DNA from: Cannabis sativa
Lineage: Eukaryota > Streptophyta > Magnoliopsida > Rosales > Cannabaceae
Assembly (NCBI RefSeq): GCF_029168945.1
Contig: NC_083610.1
Coordinates: 78,607,580-78,671,579, forward strand
Length of the DNA stretch: 64,000 nt
Direction of reading: 5' to 3'
Positions 22,087-35,164 of the stretch are shown here, one piece after another. The translations under genes and the position numbers were made by a program. The notes beneath the pieces were generated by a model. The model made no database searches and was not told the DNA's origin. It was given only the letters and a program-made list of their open reading frames with translations. Positions within the stretch are counted from its first letter, which is position 1. Each line of letters begins with the position of its first letter.

Positions 22087-24594
22087 CTTAAGCAGCTGAA
22101 TCATCAGTATTTTGCTGATATTCCTGCTGCTCATGTTAAGGCCAAAATGGAGCTTGATGATTGTCAAAAGGAGCTACATAAGTGTCCATTGAATGCTGAG
22201 TTACAGGTTCGGGAAGCTGCTGCTAGGACTGAATTTGCTACCATTCAAGCTGCTTATCTTTCTTTTCTCCAACAAAAAGCAAAGATTTTATGGCTCAAAG
22301 ATGGGGACTCCAATTCAGCTTTTTACCACAATAGTATTCGTGCTAGGAGAAGTCAAAATCAAATTCTTTCTATCATGGATTCTAATGGGGTAAGAGTTGA
22401 TAATCCTCATCAAATTTCTACTTTGTTCTTAGAGTACTATAATCAGATTTTGGGAAGCAAAATGGTGAATAGGAAATCGGTTTTGGAAGGAGTTATGAGG
22501 CAAGGTCCGATTTTGTCTAGCCAGCAAGCCGATATGCTAGTTATGCATTACTCAAGAGAGGAAGTCAAGCAAGCAATCTTCGATATTCCTGGAAATAAAG
22601 CCCCAGGCCCTGATGGATATTGTAGCTTTTTCTTCCAGGATAACTGGGAGGTGGTGGGAGAAGATGTTTTTGAAGCCATCACCTCTTTCCTGCATTCTGG
22701 GAAACTCCTTAGAGAGGTAAATAATACGGTTTTGACTCTAGTGCCTAAAAGTAAGTGTCCAAATTCTGTTGGGGATTATAGGCCAATAGCTTGTTGTAAT
22801 GTGTTGTATAAAGCTGCTACCAAGTTGATTTGCTCACGGCTGAAATTGGTATTACCGGATTTGATTTCACAGAATCAGAGTGGTTTTGTGCAGGGGAGGT
22901 TTATTGGGCACAATATTATGGTCTGTCAGGACTTAATTAGGCACTATGGAAGGAAAACCTCTAAGGCGAATTGTATGATCAAGCTAGACTTACAAAAAGC
23001 TTACGATACAGTTGAATGAGACTTTATTGAAGAGATGCTTGTGGCTTTCAAGTTTCCAGCTAGCTTTGTTGATCTCATTATGGTGTGTGTCCGGACTCCA
23101 AAGTTCTCCTTGATGTTTAATGGCTCTTTACATGGATACTTTGATTCAAAAAGGGGGCTACGACAAGGTGATCCAATGTCTCCTCTGTTGTTTGTTTTGG
23201 GAATGGAATACCTATCTAGAATTATGAGGAAAGTTGGGCTCAAACAGGATTTTAAGTTTCATGAGAGATGTGGAGAATTGCAGCTCAATCACCTCAGCTT
23301 TGCAGATGATGTCTTGTTATTCTGTAATGGAGATTACAAGAGTATATACCTCATGCTACAAGGTCTTGAGCTATTCTCGCAAACTTCAGGTTTGAAACCG
23401 AATCCTTCTAAAACAGTTGTCTATTGTAATAACATGTGTGATGTGGATGTTCAAAGGATTTTAGATGCTTCTGGCTTCTCTCAACAAGAAGTCCCTTTCA
23501 AATACTTGGGTGTTCCTATTTGTCCAAAAAAGCTATCTGCTAAGCAATGTGATCTTTTAGTTGAAAAAATGATTGGCCGAATTAGAACTTGGAGTTCTAG
23601 AAATCTTTCCTTTGCAGGTAGAACTGTGCTTATCAACTCTGTGTTAATGGCTATCCACTCTTACTGGAGTCAAATAATGGTTCTTCCCAAGATCATTATT
23701 AAGGAGATTGAGGCTATTTGTAGAGGCTTCCTTTGGAGTGGGACTCATCAATTAAAGGGAGTGGCTGCGGTTGCTTGGAGTAAGGTTTGTCACTCTAAAT
23801 CAGTAGGTGGTTTGGGCTTGAAATCTGTTGGGGATTGGAACATTGCAGCCATGTTTAAATATGTTTGGGCAGTGGAAAATAAAGAGGACAATCTATGGGT
23901 GAAATGGGTTCATTGTGTCTATATTAAGGGGGCTGATTGGTGGCAATACAATGCTAGTGCAAATGATAGTTGGTATTGGAGGAAACTAGTTGCAATTAAG
24001 GGTAAAGTCTTGGAGCTTTTTGATGCCAAGGAAAGAGAAGATTGCTGTAATAGGTACACAATAGCAACTGGTTATCATAAACTTGTGCCTGCAGGTGAGA
24101 AGAAACAATGGTCAACAGTGGTTTGGAGCCGTCTTAATTGCCCCAAGCATAGCTTCATCCTTTGGCTAACCATTCTGCAGAGATTGAAGACTAAAGACCG
24201 AGTAAAGAGCTACAATCCTCACATTGATTCTGGATGTGTGTTGTGTAATAACAGTGAAGAAGAGAGTGTAGAACATCTCTTTTTTGCTTGCTCTTTTACT
24301 AGAGAGTGTTTTGAGTTGGTCAAGCAATGGTTGGGCTGGCGGACAAGTGCCAAAACAGTGGATAGAATTGTGATTTGGCTTGGTAAAACTAAGTGCAGCA
24401 AGTTCAAAAGAGCAGTTTTTGCTGCATTAATTTACCAAGTTTGGTGCTGCCGTAATGGGAAACTGTGGGAAGGTAAAGAGGGCTCTTGTAATGTGATTTT
24501 TCAGCAAGTCCAAAGTGTAACAAAGAGTAGAATAACTTGTATATGGCCAAAGAAAGTGTCCAATATGGATAAAATCTGGTTTGATTCCTTGTAA
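22087..24594 (+). pseudogene. LINE ORF2: reverse transcriptase and zinc-binding C-terminus
   Basis: One frame is open over 2.5 kb except for a single TGA at 23017-23019, where the conserved KAYDTVEW motif needs Trp (TGG to TGA). In order it contains NKAPGPDGY, YRPIACCNVLYK, the KLDLQKAYD palm, [13 protein letters not shown], the catalytic [10 protein letters not shown] (FADD at about 23299-23310), the KPNPSKT and FKYLGVPI thumb, and a plant-type C-terminal zinc region (C-x2-C...H-x4-C at about 24230-24290). The endonuclease domain is missing because of 5' truncation. With one stop it is a fairly recent copy. Confidence 0.95.
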
Positions 24595-24710
24595 ATGGTG
24601 TTGTAAATAGTTTGATTGAGATCCTCTTGTTTTTTTTATGAGGGTACTCTTTGAATGTACAGGTATTGTTTTGTGGTAATGAAATAAGCTTATTCATCAA
24701 ACAAAAAAAA
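22087..24710 (+). mobile_element. 5'-truncated L1-type LINE
   Basis: The insert is flanked by a perfect 16-bp duplication 'aaccttattttaaaac' (22071-22086, 24711-24726) and ends in a short A-tract. It begins in mid-ORF2 without endonuclease. The long target duplication, A-tail and 5' truncation are the signature of target-primed reverse transcription. The coding part is 22087-24594, followed by a 3' UTR of about 115 bases. Confidence 0.96.
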
Positions 24711-24726
24711 AACCTTATTTTAAAAC

Positions 24727-25245
24727 TAATCTTTCTAGAAAGAACAATCTTGGTTTGTGTCTTTTACAATATTACACACTTGTACCAAATACTCAGCGTT
24801 TATTGAAAGAAATTTTAGAACCTACTTTTTTTTTTATTGTATTTTATGATTTTTTTAGAGGACTTAAATTCTAAGAGTACTAAGGAAAAGACAAATAAAA
24901 TTTTAATAAAGAAATAAAATAATAACTAAATGATAATAAACAATCACACTAAACAAAAATTAAAGTGAAGAAAAAAAAAATTAAAGAAAGTACACTTTTT
25001 TTTCAAGAATTTTTTTTTTGTATATTTTTTTTTTCAAGAAATCATTTCTAATAAGGAAGATCGGATAAAACTGCAATCTTAAAGCATACTTTGAATTCTT
25101 GGTAATTTTTTTCTCTTCACAAATATTTACACAACATATGACAATATTCACAAAAAAAAAATGTAACAAAAAAAGTTACTAACCTCTTGATTGTAGATTT
25201 CACTAAGCTTTCGAAAAAATAATTCTCCGGCAACAGTGCCAAAAT
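24727..25245 (-). other. Athila leader with primer-binding site
   Basis: Non-coding leader continues to a minus-strand TTTTGGCACTGTTGCCGG at about 25225-25245. This resembles the TGGCGCCGTTGCCGGGG-type PBS region of Athila elements. It sets the boundary between LTR (to the right) and leader (to the left) for the minus-strand Athila whose gag-pol occupies 15057-20620. Confidence 0.65.
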
Positions 25246-25874
25246 TTATTTAACGCCCAAATGTGACTTCCACTAGCGGTGATCGTGGTATAGATCGGAC
25301 GGTCGATTCTATAGGGAGGTGATTATGGACAAAAATATTAGTAGAATATCAAAAACAAAAGGTTAATAATAAGTGACAAAAGTAACTAAATGAGTTTGAG
25401 ATTTTTATTTTGAGGATATATACAAGAAAGCAATAAAATGTGTAATCAATATTAAAAGAGAGAAAGACTCCAAGAATTATCCATATACTTGTTTGGCTAG
25501 TTGTACCTTTGATTCAAAAAATTGACATAAATAATGTAACATTAAAGTTCATTATATTTTGAGTATACAAGTTCTTACAAATAAAAGATATGATTTAATC
25601 TTATGTAGAACCTAGAAATAATGCAATAAAAGATTAAACACGGATCTAAACATCAATATTATTTTTACTAAATAGTAACACATAGAAAGAGCGTGACAAA
25701 TCCTATATATTTTTAGTAAAAACAATGACAAAAAGATAGAGATTAAGATGGTGGTGATAGTGAAAGAAATAAACATTAATATCACTTTTATTAATTTTTA
25801 GACACATATGGAGAGCATGGCTAAACTTATATATCACTTAACAAAAAGTAATAAAAATGAACATAAAAGATAAA

Positions 25875-26206
25875 GGGATTATTTCACAAATACACAAAAA
25901 CAACAAAAAAAAAAATTACAAAATTACGGTTTTACGAACTTTTAAATATTTTTACGATTTTTTTGATTTTATTTGCAGAAAATACGGTCTTTTTATGTTG
26001 TACTCTTGTTAATTTGTTGTTAATTTTTTGTTATTTATATGTTATTTTTTGTTGTTATTTAGATGTTATTTTCATATTACTTTTATATAGTTTTCTTGTA
26101 GTTTTCGTGTTATTTCTATGAAAAACTGTAAAAATGTAAAAAAAAAAATTCTTTAAACATAAAAATGTAATTCTTTACAAAAAATTGTGCCTTATGTAAT
26201 TATCCC
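25875..26206. mobile_element. Mutator-type MITE
   Basis: The element starts GGGATTATTTCACA and ends in the complement of GGGATAATTACATA. Perfect 9-bp duplications AAAGATAAA flank it (25866-25874, 26207-26215). It is 332 bp, AT-rich and without an ORF. The interior has a run of 'gttattt...atgttattt' repeats. Confidence 0.85.
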
Positions 26207-26308
26207 AAAGATAAAAGATAGAAATGAGCAATATTATAATTACTATAATCACTAAATAAAATATATAGAAAGAACATGACAAAGTCTATATATATTTAGT
26301 ATATAATA

Positions 26309-28690
26309 GCAGTAGAACCTCTATCCAAGAATACACTTGGAACTAAGCAAATTATATTCTAATTGAGAGAATATAACTAAATAGACTTACACTTGAAAAA
26401 AAATTGAAATATCAAAAAATATCAATGTAACAACAATGACATTAAACAATCCTTAATATTATATTAATAGAAATGTTTTTGAGTAAATATAATATTTTAT
26501 ACATGTATTACAATTTGGAATAAAATTACTAATTCTACATAAATAATTTTATAAAATATATGTATATATTTTATTAAGATGTAATTATTCTTATATGGAG
26601 GTATACTTTGTTAATACGGGACTTAGAAATTGTATAACTAATTATAATTTAGAGGTTATTCTTATTTATAATAGGTTTTTTTACACAAAATGACAAATTT
26701 GACCAATTATTTACATTTTTAATGCCACATGTCATTTTTTACTTCTATACAATTTAACTTTTTCATTTATACCTTTTTAAGTTTTGTTAATTACAATTAT
26801 ACGAAATCTCTTTTTTCTCTATCTTTTACTTCATCATCCCTATCTTCAATTGCAGAAAACTCATCTCCAGATCCCTTGCTGTCAATAAGATCGACCTCCT
26901 CCTCCTCCTCATCCCTCAATGGCCGCACAAAGTCCATCTCCCTCCCCATATCGTTCATCTCCATTCTCATTCACTTCTATGAATTTGTAAGTTTTTTTTT
27001 TGTTTAATTTTCATAAATATATTATTAATTTTGAATGTTATTTTAGTTTTTTTTTTTGTACATTAATTGATGGTTGCAAACTTTTTTCTGTAAATATATT
27101 ATATTGGTGTTTGGATTTTTTTTTTCTTTTGTATGTGTGTGTGTATATATATATATTTAAATGTATATAAAAATACACATGCTATGTGTTTGATGAAATG
27201 TCCAAAAGAATTAAGTTTTCACTAGCCTAAAGAAAGATGACATATTCAATTGTATTTTTTTTTTTTTAAGTTGAGCTTTATCGTAGTTCTGGCATTATTT
27301 TTTATTCATTTTGATTTTATGATTTAGTCAATTTATCTATAGATTTTTAATGATAGTGTTGATATAGCGTTGTGTTACCGTTGTTTATAAGTTGTCTATA
27401 TGTTATTTTGTAAATGCCTTCACTATTTATGTTGTTGTCCTGCTTTTGCAGTTGAATGCAAAAAAACTTAATTTTTAGTAATGGTGAACTTCAAAGTTGA
27501 TTAGAATAGACTTGTGTCCATTTTTATTTATTTGTAAGTTGCATTTTTTTTTTAAAAAAAAAATAGATTATTGATTTTGATGTCATTTCAGTTGCAAACT
27601 TTATTCTGTAATTTGTTTATATTTTTAGTACATTAAGAAACAACTATTATTATTTTTTAAATTTCTACATCAAGTATTGGTATAATTATATATATATTTT
27701 TTAAAAAGGTAATAGTTGTTAGTTGCTTTTTTAAATTGTTAACAACCATTTAGCAACGATATAAAAACATTAAAATAACTGTATATATAATTTAGGAAAT
27801 TTACAGATTTTGACCACTGAAACTCAACATACAAACAACGTCAAAGCAACATGCTCAAATAACAACGAAATTAAACAACATGTTTACAACTTTCAAACAA
27901 CGATAAAACAACGAATAATGTTATTACTAAATATAAGTAATTTTTCTTCATATTTATAATATCTTCCTATCAATTTTTCACTTAATTCAAAATCACATAA
28001 TTCGTGTTCTCGTATTATTTTCAATGTCTTAATATAAGAGATAATATAAGTTTTTATTTTAACATGTAAAACTCTATTTTTTTCACTTGTTGAACAGTTA
28101 GTGTAATGTATAACAATGCATAACAATTTTAGAACAACATAAAAACAACTTAATTTTATATAATATTTTAAAGTTGAAATAAGATGTTGCAAACAACTTT
28201 AATTGATTTATATGTTATGGTTAAGTTGTTTTCTAGTTGTTTTTGTGTTGTTGTTTAGTTGTTTTGCGTTGAGAAAAAAAGCCCTACATGTAAAATCCAC
28301 TTTGTCCGAATTCGCCACGTGGCAACCACTGCTGCGTTCTGACGCTACAGTTTGTGAGCGTCAGGCTACTCTGAAGGCTTTGTCCCTCACTTGCGTGTGA
28401 GTCTCACTCGCCCACATAGCCACATGTGTGTCACACTTCTCCTTGCGCATCTGGGGGAGTTTTTCTACCGTATTTTTGTAAATAAGAAACTTTGAAAATA
28501 GTAAATTTGAAATTAATAAAGAATATAAATGTTTATTTTTGCTTGTAACAGTATAAATGTTTATTTAAAGTAATATTAACCCAAAATAGAAAAAACCCCT
28601 TTATAATAGGCCCAAATTGGGACTTGAATTTTTTATAACTAATTAGAGGTTATTCTTGAATAGGGTATTCTTAAATAGAAGTTCTACTGC
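26309..28690. mobile_element. TIR element (GCAGTAGAAC ends), itself interrupted
   Basis: The left end GCAGTAGAACCTCTATCCAA and the complement of the right end (GCAGTAGAACTTCTATTTAA) form a TIR continuing through 'gaata'. Without the nested insert at 26674-28599 it would be about 450 bp. The flanks are AT-rich (atataata and atatatat), so the duplication size is not certain. There is no ORF of its own. Confidence 0.7.
26674..28599. mobile_element. Mutator-type non-autonomous element, possible Pack-MULE
   Basis: Ends GGTTTTTTTACAC and AAAAAACCCC lie between perfect 9-bp duplications TTTATAATA (26665-26673, 28600-28608). The 1.9-kb body is AT-rich but contains two islands of ordinary composition. 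At about 26850-26990 an exon-like stretch is followed by a GTAAGT donor. At about 28290-28455 a GC-richer block contains CACGTG. These could be captured host fragments. The plus ORF 26729-27007 (92 residues, Ser-rich) has no recognisable domain. Confidence 0.7.
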
Positions 28691-29535
28691 ATATATATAG
28701 TAGTATAGATAGATGAAGAATATAAAAATAACAGTAAAAAATGAACTAGCATTACTCAAATAAATTTTATAACAAAAAGTAATCAAAGATACAAAATAAT
28801 TTTACTTTCATATAGAATCATCCCTAATCTTCCAAGGAATATTAGGTTATTATGCTCATCATCCTCATAAAAATTTTAGAAAAAAAGATGAGAAGAAAAG
28901 TAAAGATAAATTTTACTATAGTTTTTTTACAATAAAAATTACACACCTCATACAATGAAAATTAGCTCATATTTATAGAGTCTAAAAATGATTAAAATGC
29001 AAAATAAAAAATAAATTTAGGTTACAAAATAAATATATCAAAAATCTGAATATTGATTTTTTAATATGATAAATATTATTATTTTGAGTGTTATGATTGA
29101 TCTTGTGGTATTTAGAATGAATTGGTAGTTTGTGATGATTTGGTGGTCCATAAGATGATATTGTGAAAAATTTGGGCTTCAAATGGGTTGAGTGCACTCA
29201 AGCCCAAAAATACTCACCATGTGGTAGAATAGAAGAAACGTGGAGGGAGTAACAACTAATGGAGAAGCGACACGTGTGCGAGCTGGTGAAGAAGAGGATG
29301 CGCCACTTAGGCGCTGATGTAAGCTCCTAGAACGAATAGAGAAGCGCCATTTGGCGCTGATGTGGCGCAGGACCCATGGCTAATGAAGGGATGGGCTGCT
29401 CATTTTGGGCTTTCTCTTGGGCCTTTTTCTTCCTTTTCTTTCTTTTTCTTCGGACAACTCTACTTCTAAAATGCCAAAATTTGCTCTTCTTTTGGGCTTT
29501 TTTTTTCCTCCTTTCTCTTCTGTTTTTTTTTTTTG

Positions 29536-31873
29536 TGAAAATTACATGAAATATGGGATTTCATAATAAAGTTAGAAAAATATGGCATTTTTAAGTTTGC
29601 CACTCTTCTATGGCATTTTTTCACATTTAAGATTTTTTATGGTATTTAATATGCCATATTTTTATAAACTTATTATCCAATCCCATGTTTTATGTTTTTG
29701 TTTTTAGCTTAATTAGTTTTTTATTTTTTAATTTATTTTACACTTATATTTTAGGATTTTTTTTATTTGAAAAATTTACACCAAATACTATATTTTTTTT
29801 CAAACATTACATTTTTAATTTGACAAGAACATTTTACTTTTATACTTTTATTAATTTTTTTTTTCTTTTTTACTTATTGAAACTTCAAAAAGTTTTTTTT
29901 TTGTTTTATTATATATTTTTTAGTTAATTTTGGCTCTCTTTTTTCTTTTCAACTTTTAGGTCAGATGCTACTTTTTTTTTTCTTTCTTTCGCTTATCTCT
30001 CTATTTTTTTTTTCTAATTTCTCTTTGTGTCTCTTTTTTTTTTTAATTTTTTTTTTCTCAACCTAATTTTTTTCTCTTAATATATATAATAAGTGTACAT
30101 TTTTATATTTCATTTTTTTTTACAAAAATTAAACTTGTTTTTTTTTATTTAAACTACTATTTGTTTTTTTTTTTTGTTAAAAACTAATTATTCCATTAAA
30201 AACAGCAGAAAAAAAAACCAGTTTCATCAACATCATCCTGAAAAAAAAACAATATAAAAAATCATAATCTAAAAAGAATCCAAACTTTAAAAACTAGTTT
30301 CATCAACATTGAAAGAAACTAATAATTTCATTTAAAGAATACAAAAAATAGTTTCATCAACAAGATAATGAAAAAAATTACAATCTAAAGACGATACTAA
30401 CTTTAAAAACCAGTTTCATCAATATTAAAAGAAACGAATTATTTCATTAAAAGAGGCAAAAAAAAATAGTTTCATCAATAACATAATAAAAAATACACAA
30501 TGCCTAATAACTAAACTTTTACAAATTAACGATACTAAATTTAAAAACCAGTTTCGAACATATAAATTTTATATCAATACCTAATAATCAAACTTTTAAC
30601 TTCATTCTTTATTTTGGCATTTAATTTTTTATTTGCTTGCTCAAAAATTAGAGTTAATTTAAACATACAATATGCAACAAATATAACAAAGAGAATCATA
30701 AATTTAAATCAAAGAGAAAAAAAAGAAACAAAGAAAATTAAAGAGACAAAAGTGCAATAAAAACCATAAAAGAATAACAAAAAAAAAAACAGTGGAATGT
30801 GAGAAACCAGTTAGTAAAACAACCAAAATAAAAACAAACAAATAAAAACCAGTTTCTTGAAATAAATTAATAAAAAATTGAATAAAACTCAATTATGAAC
30901 AACAATAAAAAAAATTAGTTATAAAAACTAGTTACTTAAAAAAACCAGTTATGAAAATAATAAAATAATATGTGTGTCAGAAACTGATTAATTAAAATAA
31001 AATAAAAATTGTTGTTCAAATATCATCCAATAATAAAACCGGTTTTATACAAACTAAAAAATATATAATAATATCATAAAAATTGAGCAACCCCATTACA
31101 GAATAGTTAAAACCTGTGAAACCAGTTTCGACATGTGAAACCAGTTTTGACGTTATAAAAAATCATAACAAAATACAAATGTTAATAATAAAATTAATTG
31201 AAACCAGTTTCATCAGACAATCAAATAAAAACCTACACACACACAAATATACAAAAAAAAAATACTAATCACAAATATAATCAAAACAACATATAATGCC
31301 TACCAATAGTTTAATAACAAAATATAAGTGTAAGTTTCTAACCTAGAAACAAAATAATAAAAAAGTAACTTGAAAAAAAATTCTAATAACATAATGAAAC
31401 TATTTTTTTTTAGTCTTTTAATGAAATTAATAGTTTCTTTCAATGTTGATGAAACTGATTTTTAAAGTTTATATTATCTTAGATTATAATTTTTTATATT
31501 GTTTTTTCTTCAGGATGATGTTGATGAAACTGGTTTTTTTTTTTTCTGTTGCTTTTAATGAAATAATTAGTTTTTAACAAAAAAAACAAAGAAAAAAAAA
31601 TAGTAGTTTAAATAAAAAAAACAAGTTTAATCTCTGTAAAAAAAATAATATCTATAGTTGAGATCATTTTTTATTTATTTTAGTATTTTATTTTTTTAAA
31701 AAAGAAAAAATAAATAAAAAGAAACACAAATTTAAAGTTTTTTATGGCATTCCTCAAGACTTTTTCCCATATTTGTAAGTTTTTTAAAAAAATGTCATAT
31801 TTAGTGTAATTAAGTTTTTATGCCATATATATCAAAACTTATCTTTATTTTCCCATATTTTTGTAAATAGCCC
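29536..31873. mobile_element. Large inverted-repeat element rich in GAAACCAGTTTC motifs
   Basis: Inner arms at about 30130-30330 and 31425-31640 are near-perfect reverse complements of each other. Each contains 'catcaacatcatcctga' and 'tttcatcaacattgaaag' or the complement. Outer parts also pair loosely through repeated 'atatggcat' blocks at 29575-29660 and 31740-31870. Both flanks are T-runs, so no duplication can be read. There is no ORF of interest. It is probably a non-autonomous Mutator or foldback-type element. Confidence 0.65.
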
Positions 31874-31879
31874 TTTTTT

Positions 31880-32694
31880 TTTTTTTTTATTTGCAATTGG
31901 GCTTCTTTTCTACTATATTTCTTTTTCAGCTTTAATTCTTTTCTTCTTTTCTACAATAAAACCATTTAATTCCTACAAAATATTAACAAATAAAATTCAA
32001 ATAAAATATTTTTAAAATAAAAATATATCTCATTAGTTTCATGAAAATATTAATTTAAACTTAATTTATTTTAAACTTTAAGATCAAAAAATGTATATTT
32101 TTCACCATTAATCATGTGTAATTTGTTCTTATTTACTTTAATAAATATTTTAGACTGACCATCTTTAATGTAATTTATGATCCTAATATGAAATTTGAGA
32201 AGTGAATATAAGAAATGCTATGATAGATCAAACATATATTTTGATGTAAAACAAAAGTTTTTACATAGCCTATGTGACATTTAGATTCTGTATTCAATGC
32301 AAATTATATGTTAACTTATTTTAAAGATGCAAATAGATAATATATGATTTATGACCTTAATGATTTGAAAAGAGTTAAGGTTATTCTTGTAATCTATCAT
32401 CATTTAAAGGGAGAAAACTAATATTTTACCTTAACAATTGGGTAGCTAAAATAACAGGATTCATATTCCTAATCATTCATCCATAGTCAACTACAGTATT
32501 ATTGTTTCTGTTTTTTTTTTTTTTTAAATTTTCTGTTAAAAATTGTTCAACCTTGTTTTTAATTTAACCAAATATAAACACAAATCTAATTAAGTAGTCC
32601 TCAATTTCAATTTCCTGTGGATCGACCTCACATGTGTGAGTATTTAACTACAACAGATTACGTACACTTGCGCAGACTATAATTTTAAGCAACA
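31880..32694 (+). mobile_element. 3' part of an Athila-type 5' LTR
   Basis: The segment ends 'cttgcgcagactataattttaagcaaca' in substance, directly before a PBS. Its 'tttcctgtggatcgacctcac' block matches the complement of the solo LTR end at 6500-6600, which shows it to be an Athila-type LTR on the plus strand. The LTR start is not visible. It may lie left of the inverted-repeat element at 29536. Confidence 0.65.
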
Positions 32695-32700
32695 AGTTTT

Positions 32701-32716
32701 TGGCACCGATATCGAA
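32701..32716 (+). promoter_or_regulatory. Athila primer-binding site
   Basis: TGGCACCGATATCGAA lies six bases after the LTR end. It is the primer-binding position for reverse transcription. The sequence is of the TGGCRCCG type found in Athila elements. Confidence 0.6.
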
Positions 32717-32837
32717 GAATTGAATAAAAATTGATATTACAATAATTAGATTAAATTCTATTTTAGTTATTCTTTCTGCTTCTTGTTAACTAGTTTTTTT
32801 TCAATTATTTTTATTCTATTTAAGGTATTGGTGGTTT

Positions 32838-33289
32838 ATGCGGCGTCAAGGACAAAATGTAATAGTGCCTATTGATTCTGAAATTGAGAAGACTTATAGA
32901 AGAAACATAAGAAACAAGAGGCTAGAAAGAAGTGTAGTTGGGGTTGAACAAGAAGTAGTCATGGTTGACAACGCCAATAACGACAACAATGGCAATAATG
33001 GTCGCAATCCACCTAACTGTAGCTTGAGGGATTATATGCTACCAAATATGACAGGGGCTAGATCCTGTATAAGGCCACTTGCCATTGAAGCCAATAATTT
33101 TGAGATCAACCCGTCCATACTGCAGATGGTTCAATCTACAGTCCAACTTGGGGGAGTACTATCAGAAGACCCAAACATGCATCTTCCTAACTTCGAGGAG
33201 ATGTGCCAGACATCTGATATAATTGGAGTTAGTGATGATGCCATCAGATTAAGGTTATTCCCATTCTCCTTAAGGGATCGAGCTAAGAG
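32838..33289 (+). pseudogene. gag: Athila-type gag, truncated by insertion
   Basis: The ORF starts at an ATG 122 bases after the PBS and encodes about 150 residues of Athila gag. It has a basic, Asn-rich N-terminus, [35 protein letters not shown] and the [14 protein letters not shown] core. It runs without a break until 33289, where the minus-strand Angela-like LTR begins. The remaining gag-pol of this element is not in the window. Confidence 0.9.
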
Positions 33290-35164
33290 TGTTGGAACTT
33301 ATTTTACGATGATCTATATTTACTAACATGTATGTTTGATTATAATCTATAATCTAACACCCTAAATATAAATTTCCGAATATGATGAAATAAATACATA
33401 TAAAGTTTAGAAAACCTTACATTGATAGCAGCGGAATCCTGCCGTTCAAATTTCTAGCCCTTGATTCCTTTCTGTAGCAGAGCATTATCAAGATTTGAAC
33501 TTGTATCTTCTCTCCTTCAGTTTGGTTAACCACCGTCTTCCGCACTATGATTGAGTACTTGACTAGCTATGGGTGGGCATGGTACTCTATCACTAAAGGC
33601 TTGAATTTGATGAAGAACATTAGAATGGTACAAATCACTATGAAAGGAGTCTCTCATCTACTATTTGTCTGACAGAGAATGAAAACTAGCTTCAGGTAGG
33701 TTGGATGAGAATGAGAGCATCTTATTCCTTTTATAGTATTTCTTCTAGGGTTTATGATTCAACTATATGGATTAAAAAAGATAAAATAATAGACAAAAAT
33801 CATCACTAATTGCCCGGCCACACATATTGGCCTCACTAGTTACAATTTTGCCACTTCATTTCATAATTCATCATTTCTTTCAATAATGCTATATTTTCCA
33901 ATTTGAATCCTATAAATGTCAAAACTATTTATTTAATAATTATAATTAATTATCAAATAAAATTATCATTTATCTTATTTATTAATTAGACTTAACAAAG
34001 CTTCTTAATTAACAAATAAATCCCAAAACCTCTTTCTTCACAATTAAGCCCTTACTTAGTGAAAATTCATAAATAGGATATAGTCTAATTTTAGAATTAT
34101 AATTGGTTAACTAAAACCAATTAACTGAGTCTACAAGCAGTATTATCTCAACTAGTGTGGGGACCATGGGCCTATATAATCAAGCTTCCAATAAGTAGAA
34201 CTAGAATTTACCAAGTAAATTTTTTTAACTTATTAATTCCTCCTTATGCCACTATAGATTCGAAATTGTACTCTCAATTATATAGAACACTCTATATGTA
34301 CCAAGATATCGATACGCTATGAATTATCCATCGTTCTAATTTAAATAGTCAGAGATCCTTTATAGATGATATACATCGAATAGGGACAAATATATTGTTA
34401 TATCCTTTAATGTATTTTATCCTTAAAACACTTAGCTAACTATAAATGATATTTCAGTAAACTAATATAATTATTAAAATGAGGTCTCAATTATTTATCT
34501 CTATTAAGACAAGCTCAAAAGAAACTATCGTTTCACTTTTATGTCTAGATAGAAGTAAAAGTTATAGATTCCATATCTATGGTTAGCGCTCCCATTCAAT
34601 TGCATTATCAAGTTCACAAGATGTAAGTATTTGGATGATTGAGCTTTAAAGAATAACTCTAAGAACATAGATAATACATTTAAGCAGAACCTAACCATAT
34701 CAGGATTAAGATCTATTGACGTAAGATTAACTAACTGATATTGACTTAGATAGATATAACAGTAAGTTTATGATATCTTATCCAAGTTCATATTGGTCCA
34801 GTCCGATGTATACTCCATACATCTGATCTTAACATACTTTGCCAATACCCTGAAAAGGACATAACACTTATCCAAGGTGTAAGTAAGCTCTATTGTTGAT
34901 TATCATGTCGGTGTAAATGCAGTATACTGACAAATCAAGGGACTTAAACTTTAAAACATATAATTATGATTATATTCCACTGTGTTGACAATACTATAAT
35001 CATGAAGAACTATTTATTCTGGATTTAATAGAATTTATACATTAAACATATAGTCATGAAATAAATCATTTGAACCATGCAACATAAATTGATTTTTGAC
35101 CTTTTATTAATTAGTAAATCTTATTATATTGAAATGAGTTTTATTTAGGGCACAAAACTCAACA
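33290..35164 (-). mobile_element. Angela-like copia 3' LTR (minus strand)
   Basis: It starts TGTTGGAACT and ends AACTCAACA, and over its length matches the complement of the 51861-53718 LTR (for example the 'cttgattcctttctgtagcag' block). It is 1875 bp. The left flank is AAGAG (33285-33289). The matching right flank is lost because the element is truncated at 35989. A minus-strand TATA box (CTATAAAAGG) lies at about 33732-33741. Confidence 0.9.

Larger units (their letters stand above)
25246..29535 (-). mobile_element. Athila 5' LTR region (minus strand) with nested insertions
   Basis: To the right of the PBS lie a 'ggtcgattctatagggag' block, which matches the general form of the Athila LTR end seen at 6560, and a minus-strand TATA box with 'tataaatatgagct' near 28965-28980. 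The region holds a MULE MITE (25875-26206) and a nested pair of TIR elements (26309-28690). The right limit is uncertain. 29000-29535 has denser GC and may be the LTR U3 or belong to the neighbouring plus-strand Athila. Confidence 0.5.

Noticed and set aside
24404..24700. Minus-strand ORF of 98 residues
   Set aside because: It overlaps the C-terminus and 3' UTR of the LINE ORF2 in antisense and shows no recognisable motif.
29685..29927. Phe-rich ORF of 80 residues
   Set aside because: It is translated from poly-T and AT-rich sequence within the inverted-repeat element, so it is low complexity only.
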